Below, piece after piece: positions 22,590-32,599 of a DNA stretch of 37,592 nucleotides; positions within the stretch are counted from its first letter, which is position 1; the number at the start of each line of letters is the position of its first letter. A model generated the notes under the pieces. The model saw nothing but the letters and a program-made list of their open reading frames with translations. It was not told where the DNA came from and searched no databases. The position numbers were made by a program, and so were the translations under genes. The stretch is from Acanthamoeba sp. SK_2022b (lineage: Eukaryota; Discosea; Longamoebia; Acanthamoebidae), in assembly GCA_027943245.1 (NCBI GenBank), contig JANDJZ010000471.1, positions 1 through 37,592 of the forward strand, written 5' to 3'.

Positions 22590-22660
22590 GCTGGGATAGT
22601 ATAGTGGTAGTACATTGGTTTGTGGTACCAACAACCCGGGTTCAATTCCCGGTCCTGGCA
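22590..22660 (+). tRNA. tRNA-His (GTG)
   Basis: The acceptor stem is GCTGGGA with TCCTGGC (two G-T pairs). The D arm is GTAT/GTAC around AGTGGTA. The anticodon stem is TTGGT/ACCAA around TTGTGGT, giving anticodon GTG. The variable loop has four bases, and the T arm is CCGGG/CCCGG around TTCAATT. The discriminator is A and there is no intron. As is usual for nuclear tRNA-His, a G at position -1 is not encoded (the base before is A), so it would be added after transcription. Confidence 0.92.
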
Positions 22661-22790
22661 ACTACAATTTTATTCTCAGTTTCTCACAGATTACGCTCTC
22701 TGGAATTCGCGGTATGCTGGACAGTGTTGGCGGGAAGAGTTGGCGCCATCCCCACCCGCACAAACAACCAAACCCAATTTGTAGGTAAAG

Positions 22791-25132
22791 ATGAGCCAGA
22801 GCCCGCCCCACAAAAAGAGTAGACAGCACCAGGAGGAAGAAGAGGCAATCTTATCCTCCGCCTCAGTCGAAGAGACCAATCCTTTTGCCGCCTTCGATTT
22901 CCGTTTACTGCTTAAAACCTACTGGGGTTCGGCCAACACAGCTTTCATTTTCGTGTTCATCGCAAGCATCAACCAACAATGCTTTCTCTTAATCAGGTTC
23001 GCTCTTCCCTGTCAAGCAAATATGCGAGATGCTGGGTACGCTCCCTGTCCAAATCCTTCCTGAAAATCGCACTCATTGTACGTGCAGCACCCAATGGGGC
23101 CAACCTCGCTCTGCGTGAGTTCTCGTACGAAATCGAGATCGGCAACGGAGAGACTACCTATTCGCGTTACAACACCTACGCCAACGCCAAAGAGGTGCAC
23201 GACCGCTCACTTTAATTTTGCCAAGTAAATTGTTTTATAGTGTTTGTGCATTCCCAACTCTTGCTATTATCGTCATGGGTGCAGTTCCAAGACGGCTTGC
23301 AGAGGGAGTGCCCGCGGAGGATCGATCTAGGCGCCGTCTTCTCGCAGCAGGTTCGCTCCCTCTCCAGCACGGGGCGATGCTTTGCCCTCCGGCCCAGCGG
23401 CGTCCTAACGCAATTTGTTCCATGTAACGCACTCGGTGCGCTGATGTCTCTTGCTCCAGCCCAAGGACAAGGTGCTCGTTGCCACCAAGAGAGCCGTGCC
23501 ACAGGAGAAGGAGCTCGTGTTCGATATCGATATATCCGACTACGACGACGTGCGGCGTTGCTGCAAAGGTGAGCCTACCCGTCCACACATCCCTTGACCT
23601 CCTCTTCTCGTCGTCTCCCGAGGAGTAGAGAAGCCTGGTCTTCCCTCACCCTCTGCTGTCTTGCGCGCCACAGGCGCCGACATTTGCGGCAAGTGCTGGC
23701 CTCTCATGAACGTCGCCATCAAGGTCGTGGACCGTATCCTCCGAGGTATATCGTCCCCCCATCACATCGCTTTGCCATCATCAAATGGAGGGCAGCGTTG
23801 CTGACCCCTTTCTCTGGCAGACGACTTTGGCTTCGACATCATCCTGTGGGTCTATTCGGGTCGACGTGGCGTGCATTGCTGGGTGTGCGACCCTCGCGCT
23901 CGCAAGCTGTCCGTCGAGGAAAGGTGCACGCCTCTCCCTCTCGCCCCCCCCCCCCACAATCTGCTCGTTCCGCGTGAAACCATCTCCTTATCCCTCTTCT
24001 TCCTGCCCTCTCCAGGTCCGCGGTGGTAGAGTACATCAGCGTCGCCGGCCAAAGGAAGCAGAGCGACAAGTTCTCGTTCATCAACATGCCGCACAACCTC
24101 CACCCCACGCTCAGGTGCGTCTCTCCCCCTTCCCCTCCCCTCCCCGCCCGTATCTTGGGTCGGGCCCGACTGAGTGGGCGATTGACCGTTGGCTAACGCT
24201 GGCGCCACCGCGTGCGCAGGCAAGCCTACGACGAGGTCCTGTTGGACTACTTTGAGCACAAGGTGTTCCCTGCGCACCTCTTCGAGAACGAGGACGGCTG
24301 GAACGTGGTCCTCAGCACCCTGCCCAACCACATGCGCGACCCGATCGCCAAGTCTTGGCAGGAGGACGAGGCGCTCACGCCGCACGAGAGGTGGGACCAG
24401 TTCTACGTGGCCGTCAACCAAGCCATCGTACGCCTCGCGCTCGGCCAACTCCTCCCTCCCCCCCTCTCTTGACAGGTGGCCGAGCCTTGATCGACTCAAC
24501 CCGTTTCTCTCGGCGCGATCCTGCAGGAGAAGGGCCTTCTGCGAAGCAGCAACCCTGTCTACGACGTCGTGTTCACCTGCACCTACCCGCGGTTGGACAT
24601 TCAGGTGTCCAAGCACCTCCACCACTTGCTCAAGTCCCCGTTCTGCATCCACCCCGGCACTCGTACGCCCCTCCCCCCCCATTCCTCTTCCGCAAGGCGC
24701 GTCGTGGCGTGATGGTGGGCTGCCAATCAATTGATGAGTGGATTGGTCGATGCGTGTAGATCGGGTGTGCGTGCCCATCGACCCCGCGCACTGCGACGAC
24801 TTTGACCCTCAGACGGCGCCCACGATCGAGACGCTCCTCTCCGAGATCGACCAGTTTGACAAGAAGAGCGCGACCGACTCTCCCGTGCGGGGCAAGAAGG
24901 GTGTGTCCACCTATCCATCGCACCAACCAAACGCGCCATCGTGTGTCGTGCGTTATCGCGTCGGCTGACCGCTCGCATCCACACAGGATTGCAGCAGTAC
25001 GAGAAGACTTCGCTGCGAGACTACGTGCGTATGTTCGAGAAGACGCTGCTCGTGCCGCTGCGACAGGCCACGCGCAAGGACGCCCAGGGAAGCCCGGCCA
25101 GTCCCGCGGCCGCCATGGACGAGGAATGGTGA
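22791..25132 (+). CDS. PRIM1: DNA primase small (catalytic) subunit
   Basis: Twelve exons give 453 residues: 22791-22926, 22997-23035, 23088-23194, 23285-23350, 23460-23568, 23674-23745, 23821-23923, 24016-24114, 24220-24427, 24527-24662, 24760-24900, 24987-25132. The length is close to the usual 410-450. The active-site motif is [18 protein letters not shown], with metal-binding Asp138 and Asp140. The zinc-site cysteines follow (CC..DICGKCW), then [13 protein letters not shown], the conserved nucleotide-binding Ser-Gly-Arg-Arg-Gly-x-His motif. VCVPIDP (about residue 362) probably carries the third catalytic Asp. It makes the RNA primers for DNA polymerase alpha in the nucleus, working with the large primase subunit. 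The 39-base exon 2 ([12 protein letters not shown]) is supported by phase and by the REFSYEI region that follows. The first 40 residues are polar and not conserved. Confidence 0.95.
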
Positions 25133-25456
25133 GCGCTCTGCATGCCCGACGACGTTGACGAAGGCTACGTGTCGGGGCTCAAGGACGACCTGTCGAGAAC
25201 AGGCCGAGCCATCGAGTCCACCACTCTCCAGAAACGCACAGACAGCGCGGGCGATTGTCTTGCACGCGAACCTGCAAACAGATAACAACCCGTTTCTGGC
25301 ACACGTTTGGCACTTCGCCGCACCGAGTATACGCTGAAAGCAGCGAGGTGGAGACTTGTCCTCACGCAGGAAGGAGGGCGTTTACACGTCGCAGTGCACC
25401 GCGGCATGGGGCGCTGTGGAGTTCATTGCGCAAGCGAAACGACAGGGGGGGGTACA
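25133..25456. other. Convergent intergenic region between primase and the copper chaperone
   Basis: The primase (plus) and chaperone (minus) genes end toward each other here, so both 3' untranslated ends lie in these 320 bases. Nothing else was seen. Confidence 0.5.
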
Positions 25457-25744
25457 CTAAGAGGAGACGAGGGTGGTCTCCTTGCCGGTCTTCTTGATGG
25501 CGGCGAGAAGTTCGTCGCTGGAGGCGGTGCCCTTCACCAGCACCTGCTTCTTGGCCACGTCAATGTTCACCTCCTCCACGCCTAATTGAAACCCAAAGAA
25601 GGGGTGAGATCTTAACTTATGCCCGGAGGGGGGGGGGGCAGCAAGAGATGCAGCAAATAATATACCAGGAACCTTGCTAACGAGAGTGCGGACGGCTTTG
25701 GCACAGCCCTCACAGGTCATCGCAACTTGGAATTCGTACTGCAT
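25457..25744 (-). CDS. ATX1: ATX1/ATOX1-type copper chaperone
   Basis: Two exons (25744-25666 and 25581-25457) give 67 residues, the normal length for this family. The heavy-metal-associated fold carries MTCEGC near the N-terminus, with Cys11 and Cys14 as the Cu(I) ligands. The C-terminal KKTGKE matches the conserved loop lysine that helps release copper to its partner. The protein should carry cytosolic copper to a secretory-pathway P-type ATPase. The single intron interrupts codon 27, after KVPG begins. A C-tract of about ten bases (plus strand G) sits within the intron. Confidence 0.93.
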   Translation of the reverse strand: MQYEFQVAMTCEGCAKAVRTLVSKVPGILFAASLAAPPPSGHKLRSHPFFGFQLGVEEVNIDVAKKQVLVKGTASSDELLAAIKKTGKETTLVSS

Positions 25745-26013
25745 GGTTGAACCTCGGTTATATTTCTATAGCTGCAAGTGTCATGTGCAAAAGAGCTAAG
25801 GGGTGTACAGTAGTAGCCGACATGATGTAAATGAGTGTTGTGTGTTGGTGAAATGGGTGAATGTGTGTGTTTGCGATGGAGTTGAGTTGATTGACCGCAG
25901 GCCGTTTTCGGCGAGCGAAGGCGCCCGCGAATTTTCACGTGGTGAGCTCATTGCCTGAGCGTGTACTGGGGCCTTGGGCGCAGGTAGGCGAAGGAGAGGA
26001 GAAGGAGAGGTCT
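25745..26013. other. Intergenic: copper chaperone promoter and Vti1-like 3' flank
   Basis: About 270 bases lie upstream of the chaperone start and downstream of the SNARE stop. No element was identified. Confidence 0.4.
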
Positions 26014-27105
26014 TCAGAAAAACTTGATGTAGAAGATGGCGCCGGCGACGAGAATGAGAACGATGATCATGAGCAGGAGGAAGAACTTGTTGGCGATGAT
26101 CCTCCGCGTCATTCGGCCGATGATCAGGCCCGCCTCATCCAGCTTGGCGTTGAGCCCACGCAGCTTTTCTCGCATCATCTCTATGCGTGATCGCTGATCA
26201 GCCAGCTCCTCCAGCACATCGTCGGCGATGTCTATTGTCTGTTGTTGTCAGGCAATTGGCCAGGCATTAGATCCCTCTGTGAGTGCCCACCACGTGCCCT
26301 GACGAGAGGGAGGGAGGGAAAGAGGGAGAAGCAAGTACGTGTTCGAGTGTTTGTCGCGAGGCGATGAGTCGGTCTTTGTTCTCCTCGTTCTTCTCCACCA
26401 CCTTGATCAATCGTTCCCGGTGGTCCATCGACGTCACCTGCAGCTCCACTGCTCCGTTGTTGAATAGACTTTCCCTGTTGCTACTTGTCTGCAGAGACAC
26501 GAGAAGCAGGAGGAGGAGGAAGAGGTGAGCTTGTTGAAGGCGTACTCCACTCACAGCGATGAGGTCACCCTCATCGGCAAGTGGGATACAGGTGGGAGGT
26601 GTACAGTGAAGGCGATTTCAGCCTGTTGTAGCTTCTTCTTGAGGGCCTGCAGCTCCTGCTGGTGGCGTCGCAGGGAGGCCAGGGAGCGGTCCTTGTCGGC
26701 CGGAGGCATACTACGCGCGTGCATCCCCATGGATTGCAGCTGCAGCGAAGAGATGCCCACCCAGACGATATAAGGACGCCGTGTGTCACGTGTGCAAGAA
26801 GCAACAAGGGGGCCAGGAAGCGAGCGAGTGCAGCAGCTGGCTGGCAAATATAAAATTATAATAAAAGTAAAACTTGTAAGCGCACCGTGGCCTCGGCATC
26901 TTGCATTTCATTCTCGGCCTCCTCTATCTCTCCCCCGTTTCTCATCTGATCATAGAGGATGTCATCAAGAGTGTTAATCAGACGAAATGAGAACTCGATC
27001 ATGCGGGGGCATACTGCCGGAAAGCGAAGGAATTCGCTCGATTCGGTCTGTTATGCTGTTGGTTATCTCCAAAAAGTCTGTCTCATAGCGCATAAATAGA
27101 TCCAT
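26014..27105 (-). CDS. VTI1: Vti1-type Qb-SNARE
   Basis: Five exons give 226 residues, within the usual 215-235: 27105-26995, 26945-26886, 26739-26605, 26488-26339, 26238-26014. The N-terminus MDLFMRYETDFLEITNSITD matches the start of the Vti1 three-helix regulatory domain. The segment HARSMPPADKDR..LRRHQQEL corresponds to the third helix. The SNARE helix spans about 135-200, with the zero-layer Gln in ELADQRSRI. MTRRIIANK leads into a C-terminal anchor of about 23 hydrophobic residues, with no lumenal tail. Vti1 acts in fusion among Golgi, endosome and vacuole/lysosome, pairing with Qa, Qc and R SNAREs. Intron 1 is only 49 bases, with donor GTTCTC. That join is the weakest, but its phase is correct and it keeps the helix spacing. 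Confidence 0.85.
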
Positions 27106-27562
27106 CTTGCTATGTACGTGTAAAATGCTGGCCACTTAACCCTCCTGCTGTCCCAGTGCCACGTTGTTGGACGAATTGCTGATGCGAGATCTGATCTTCG
27201 ACGCTTCTTTCTTGAAGCTATTCCAAATATGCCCTGCCAGTCAGCGACAAAGAAAAATAACAAAGGCTCAACCAGTTCTAAATCTACCCCAACATGTTTG
27301 CCCGAAGTGGGAGAGGTATTGCATTCCCTACACCTACAAGTTGCTTGGCGATACTCTTGAGTAACGAGCAAACTTGGCACTTTGTTTTATTTTACATTTA
27401 TTTATTTTTTTTAAAATATTAATGATTAATTTTTTGTAACAAAATAGCGCGAGCGTGCGGCCTGCTGCCCTTACGCACTGGGCTCGGCAAGTCATTCTCG
27501 GGCTGCTTCGCTCCCTACAGCCCCAGTGGTACTCTCGCCTCCCCCCTCCTTTCTACTCGCGC
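27106..27562. promoter_or_regulatory. Divergent intergenic region between the SNARE and Nudix genes
   Basis: About 460 bases lie between two start codons facing away from each other. A T- and A-rich patch lies at about 27380-27450. Both promoters must be here, but no defined motif could be named. The long open frames in it are not protein-like. Confidence 0.5.
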
Positions 27563-28053
27563 ATGTGTTCACCATTGCCTGTCGCAGCGGCCATATTCCA
27601 GCGCTGGTCAGGCCTGCGAGTGGACGGCACCGAGGACCCCAGCCCCGACGACTCAGACTACAGCGATGACGATGACGAGCCCAACGCCGACGCCGGCGCG
27701 GACGTGCAGACCCGCCACCATCATCACGACGAGATCGTGGGCTTTGCCATCAACGGGCTCAACCGGTTTCACGCGCACCACCTCCGCCGGGACGAGGAGT
27801 GGCTCCGCTACGCGCTGCACGAGGTTGCCTCCTCTCTGCCTCCCTCCCCTCTACCATCTCCCCGTCACTGACCTCGCCCGCAGAGCCCCAACTCGCGATT
27901 CCTAGCGTTCCACAAGCTGCGCCCCATGGTGGAGCACCGCACGCCTCCAACGCATCTCGGGCCCATTCTCGCCTGGCAAGAGAGAGGAGAGGTGCGATAC
28001 ACGCAGCCCCATTTGGAGGTGGCTATGCGTTCTTATGCGTTGCCTCGCCTCTC

Positions 28054-28101
<48 letters not shown>

Positions 28102-29462
28102 GTCAGGTCCTGCCGGCCATCACCGACTCCAAGTCGACGGTCCTCCTCCTGGGTCAATCCCTGCGAGAGACCAATTCCGATCGGTCGATCCAGGAGCAGC
28201 TGAGCGACGAGAGCAACCAGATCAACGTCTTTGCGTTCGATCTCAATCCCATCGTGGGCGATGACGAGCAGGAGGCCCAGCGCTATGCCGAGGCGCATCA
28301 ATCGCAGCTCGAGGTATCACCACCTCCCTCTCTATTTTTATTCATTTTTTATTCATAATTATTTTCTCTATGGTGTGCCACATCGCACAGGTGCGGACCA
28401 CTTTCGAGGAGCCGCGCGCCATCGTGCCACACTTGCCCCCTTGGGAGGGCGGGGTGGTCGCCCAGGTACCGCTGTGTTCTCGCTGTCCCTCTCACAGCGC
28501 GCTCTCTCTGTCGATGCCACCGCACTACGGGCTCACTCGTGTTCGGAACGGGACGCCAGGCTCGTTCGCTCCTCCACTGGCACAAGAGGAACGGGTTCTG
28601 CGCGACGTGCGGCTCGACCACCAAGTCCGTCGAGGCCGGCTATGTACGAAAGTGTAACGACGACAAAAACGTCAGGTGCGGCACCTCGGTGTTGTTCTCT
28701 CTCTCTCTCTCTCTCCCCCCCTCTCCGTATAGCTGCTGACTCTCCCCTGCCCCCCCCCGTGCCTGCAGCTGTGGAGATGATCACTACCCGCGCACAGATC
28801 CCTGCATTATTACTATGGTGGTGTCTTCGAACAGGGACAAGTGCCTCCTAGGTCGAAAGTCCAGCTGGCCCGCCGGCAGGTACACGCACTCCCTTTGCCC
28901 ACTCTCCGCGGTCACCCTGACGCCGATGTCTGCACGCGCAGGTTCAGCCTCTTGGCTGGCTTCATGGAGCCCGGAGAGACCATCGAATCAGGTGCGCATG
29001 TTGTGATGCCCCGCGCGCTCTTCCTCTTGTGCGATGACCCATTATGTGTGGCGCAGCCGTGCTGCGCGAGGTGTATGAGGAGGCCGGTCTCCTTCTGGAC
29101 TACGACAAGGTGGCCTACAAGCTGTCGCAGCCGTGGCCCTTCCCGTCGTCGTTGATGATCGGCTGTGTCGCCACCATGCACGAAGCCGAGATTCAGCGAC
29201 AGAAGGTGACCGTGGACTACCACGAGCTCGACGAAGCGCGGTGGTTCGACGTGAAGGAGGTTGCCGCCATGCTGGCCCGGAGCACTCAGGTCCTGCTCGC
29301 TTCTCCCGCGATGAGGCTTCCTTGTTCGTTCGTTGAAACTAACGGCGCAGTCACCCACAGGAAGCGCCCGAAGGCGAGCCGCACTTGCCCCCGCCGCTAA
29401 CGATCTCGCATCACCTGGTGAAGCTGTGGCTCCACGAAAGGAAGTCCAAGCGCAGCAAGTAA
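27563..29462 (+). CDS. Zinc-ribbon Nudix NADH pyrophosphatase (NUDT12/NudC type)
   Basis: Nine exons give 429 residues: 27563-27823, 27884-28018, 28107-28313, 28391-28465, 28560-28675, 28769-28879, 28942-28991, 29057-29289, 29361-29462. The zinc ribbon (about 230-275) has HKRNGFCATCGSTT and a second Cys pair before HYPRTDP. The Nudix box GFMEPGETIESAVLREVYEE (308-327) fits GX5EX7REUXEEXGU. SQPWPFPSSLMIG is the signature that separates NADH pyrophosphatases from other Nudix enzymes. The enzyme should cleave NADH to NMNH and AMP, and may act on NAD-capped RNA as its relatives do. Human NUDT12 has ankyrin repeats. Here the N-terminus instead has an acidic patch and no ankyrin repeats. The last residues RSK are not a clear peroxisomal signal. 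The start ATG is the first in frame after a long upstream open stretch without ATG. Confidence 0.9.
28056..28101 (+). repeat. (TG)n microsatellite in Nudix gene intron 2
   Basis: About 23 TG units end only five bases before the TGTCAG acceptor, so they occupy the position of the polypyrimidine tract. Confidence 0.97.
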
Positions 29463-29687
29463 AGCGGTCTCGTGCCGGCTGGCGGAGAACGTTCTGGGGC
29501 AGAGCCGCTTTTAGCTTGGCCCGTTTACCCGGTTCATTTGCGGCTCACTCGTATCAGATTCCAAGAGATTAATAAGTCGTGGTAGGTAATTTCCGGGAAT
29601 TGAAAGTGGGTTGTGGCGGGTTGCCTCATCTTTCGTGTAGCCGTGCGCATCTTGAACGAGGAGGACACCCACGGCAATCTGAGTACG

Positions 29688-32132
29688 ATGGATCTTAAGC
29701 CCAAGCACGATACGAAGGAGCGCGTGGTGAAGGATGTACCCGCCCCTGTGGCTGGCTACCTGGAGGACTTTTGGCCTGTAGACGGTGCCATTGATCTCGA
29801 GAAGCTCAAGGCCCATCTTGTTGGCGAGGGTCGCTTGTCGAAGGCTGATGCTGCTCGCTTGGTCTCTACCGCGACCCAGGTTTTCAAGAAGGAGCCTAAC
29901 CTTCTCGAAGTCCCTCAGCCGGTCACAGGTGCGCTATCCAACTGAACTGCATGATGAAGGTCATGGCGTTTGTGATTCCAACATGTCGATTCATTGTAGT
30001 GTGCGGTGACGTTCACGGTCAATTCTACGATCTCATGAAGTTGTTCGAGGTGGGGGGCGATCCCAAGAACACGCAATATCTGTTCCTCGGCGACTACGTG
30101 GATCGAGGTAGCCTACCTCCCTCTCCCCATCATTCCTCCCAACCATTAATAATAATCTTTACTTTTCCTGGTCAGGCTCTTTCTCCGTTGAAGTTCTTCT
30201 ATACATGTTTGCTCTTAAGATCTCCTACCCGAACACATTCTGGATGATTCGTGGTAACCACGAGTGTCGTCACCTCACTGCCTACTTCACCTTCAAGGAA
30301 GAGTGTATGCTCTCCCTCTCTTTCCCCTTCCCCAAACGCTCTCGCCAATGCGTTGCTGCGCAGGCCTGCACAAGTACGACACGGCTCTGTATGATTTGTG
30401 CATGGACTCCTTCGACGCTCTGCCCCTGGCGGCTATCATGAACGGCCAGTTCTTCTGCGTGCACGGCGGCCTTTCGCCCAGCATCACCACCGTACGCCGC
30501 CTTCCATCCCAGCTAACCCCCCCCCCCCCCGCGTTGGCTGACCCTTCGCGCTCAACCAGCTGGAAGACGTCAAGTCGATCGACCGCTTCAGGGAACCCCC
30601 GCAGAGCGGTCCCCTCTGGTGAGTGTCTCCTCTTCGCCCCGTCACGAGGCACTCTGCTTCTCGCGTCAATGCACTGTTACTCACCTGTCTCTGTTGTGCG
30701 TAGTGACCTGTTGTGGTCCGACCCCATCGAGTCGTACGGCCCGCATGACCATACCGAGTTCGAGTACAACGAAACCCGTGGCTGCTCCTATTCCTACGGG
30801 TACAATCCCTCACCCCCGTATATGGTGCCCATTAGGCTCTGAGCTTGTCTCGCTGACTGCTGGGCCGTACGACACCAGTTTCAAGGCCGTTGTCGACTTC
30901 CTGGACAGGAACGGGCTCCTCTGTATGATCCGCGCCCACGAAGCCCAGGACCATGGGTACGGGGGGGGGTTGCTGTTTCTGGTTTGCTTCCAAGCGAGCT
31001 CTCCCGCGCTCACACTGCGGCGCGCCAACAGTTACAAGATGCACGCCAAGCACCCGGAGACTCAGTTCCCGACCGTCATCACTCTGTTCTCGGCGCCCAA
31101 CTACCTCGATGCCTATGGCAACAAAGGGTGCGCATGACACCTCGCCCCCCCCCCTCTTGGCGTTTGACTCACTCTGCCCCACCACATGCGTGCCGACCCG
31201 AATCGGACAGTGCGGTGATGCGGTATGAGAATACGGTCATGAACATCCGCCAGTTCAACCACTCGCCCCACCCGTACTGGCTGCCCAACTTCATGAACGT
31301 TTTCACCTGGTCACTCCCCTTCGTGGCCGAGAAGGGTTCGCATCTCTGCCCCCCTCCCTCTTGCTCTCCCCCATGCACGGCTTCTCTCTTGCTTACTCAC
31401 ATGACATGCGGTCCTGTTGCTCTCTCCGTTCTTCGTGCGCGCAGTGGGCGAAAGCTTGCTGGCTATGCTCAAGGTCGTCGATGAAGACGAGGACGAGGAA
31501 GCCGAGAGGAAGAGGTAACCAAAGCCCCTCCAGGTTCGCTCGATTGGTTGGTCGGCCGGTTGATTGACTCTTGTTCCAAACCTGCAAAGGCTTGCCGCGA
31601 AGGCCGCCGCCGCCGAAAAGCCCGCCGAGCCTACCGAGGTGGTCTTGGACGCCGCGCACAAGGATGCCATCAGGAGGAAGATCCTTGCCGCCTCCAAGAT
31701 GTTGACGATGATGAAGACCCTCAGGTTCGGTCTCCCCTCCTCTTGTCCCCAAGCACCGCGTTGCCCGCTATCCAGCTCGCGTGTTGTGCACTCACTCCCC
31801 CCCCCCCTCCTTCCAATCCGTGTGTGTACGATCCAGGTCGGAGCAGGAGACCATCTTGCAGCTCAAGGCGCTTGCCCCCGGTCAGCAGATCCCGAGAGGC
31901 CTCCTGGCCCAGGGCCCCGAAGCCATCCGGCAAGGTAAATAATAACCCAACCACGTTTTTTATTTTTATATTATGTTTATTTATTAATTTTGGGTCAAAA
32001 CATGAACGCCTGACGCGTTTCTCGTTGGTGGGGTGGGCGTGATCGTGGTGGTGGGCAGCCATCGGTAACTTCGATCAGGCAAAGAGCCTCGACAAGTTCA
32101 ACGAGTCCTGGCCCAAGACGGCCCCCCAGTGA
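29688..32132 (+). CDS. CNA1: Calcineurin A (PP2B catalytic subunit)
   Basis: Thirteen exons give 478 residues: 29688-29928, 30000-30107, 30176-30304, 30364-30491, 30560-30618, 30704-30799, 30879-30956, 31032-31127, 31211-31335, 31445-31514, 31590-31724, 31837-31934, 32059-32132. The metal-site motifs are GDVHGQ (about 83), GDYVDRG (about 110) and RGNHE (about 138), plus [11 protein letters not shown]. The calcineurin B binding helix [16 protein letters not shown] is almost unchanged from animals. After a short Glu/Ala linker come a calmodulin-binding segment ([18 protein letters not shown]) and an autoinhibitory segment ([18 protein letters not shown]). The enzyme is therefore a full Ca2+/calmodulin-controlled Ser/Thr phosphatase. 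An acceptor at 29640 leaves room for a further 5' exon, but the ATG chosen is the first in frame and gives a normal N-terminus. Confidence 0.95.
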
Positions 32133-32599
32133 AGGACACCGGCGGCCGTGCCACAGAGGAGACACGAACGCGAGGCGGTGCGCGCTGGAAGGTGGGATCT
32201 CGTGGACAAAGCACAAGCAGATGGTGGCTTGCCAGGAGATAGGACGACGAGGGGGAGGTGATGGACGTAGTAATACCTTAGAGTGTATGAGTGAATCAAC
32301 AATTTTTTACTACGGCGCTACCTGGCGATGCTTGGCGGGTGGCACAAATAGCGTCGACAGTATTTAAGTAAATGATAGAAGAAAAGAAAAAAGGAAGAAA
32401 GGAAAATCATACGGCAAGGGAACGTTGCCCATCTATGATCAACAAAGGAACAACATCGTATCACCACCCTCAACAAAACTCGTGATAGATTCGTCGAAAT
32501 TGATCGCTTTTCTTTGACGCTTGAACGCGGTTCTCCGCTCGGCCTGGTCGCTACCTGATCCCCTACCTACTTGCAAATCGGTCGATTGGAGAAAGGAGG
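32133..32599. other. Intergenic: calcineurin 3' flank and promoter of the next gene
   Basis: The stretch 32340-32480 is A-rich (GAAAAGAAAAAAGGAAG-like). It holds the calcineurin 3' end and the start region of the following gene. No RNA gene was recognised. Confidence 0.5.
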
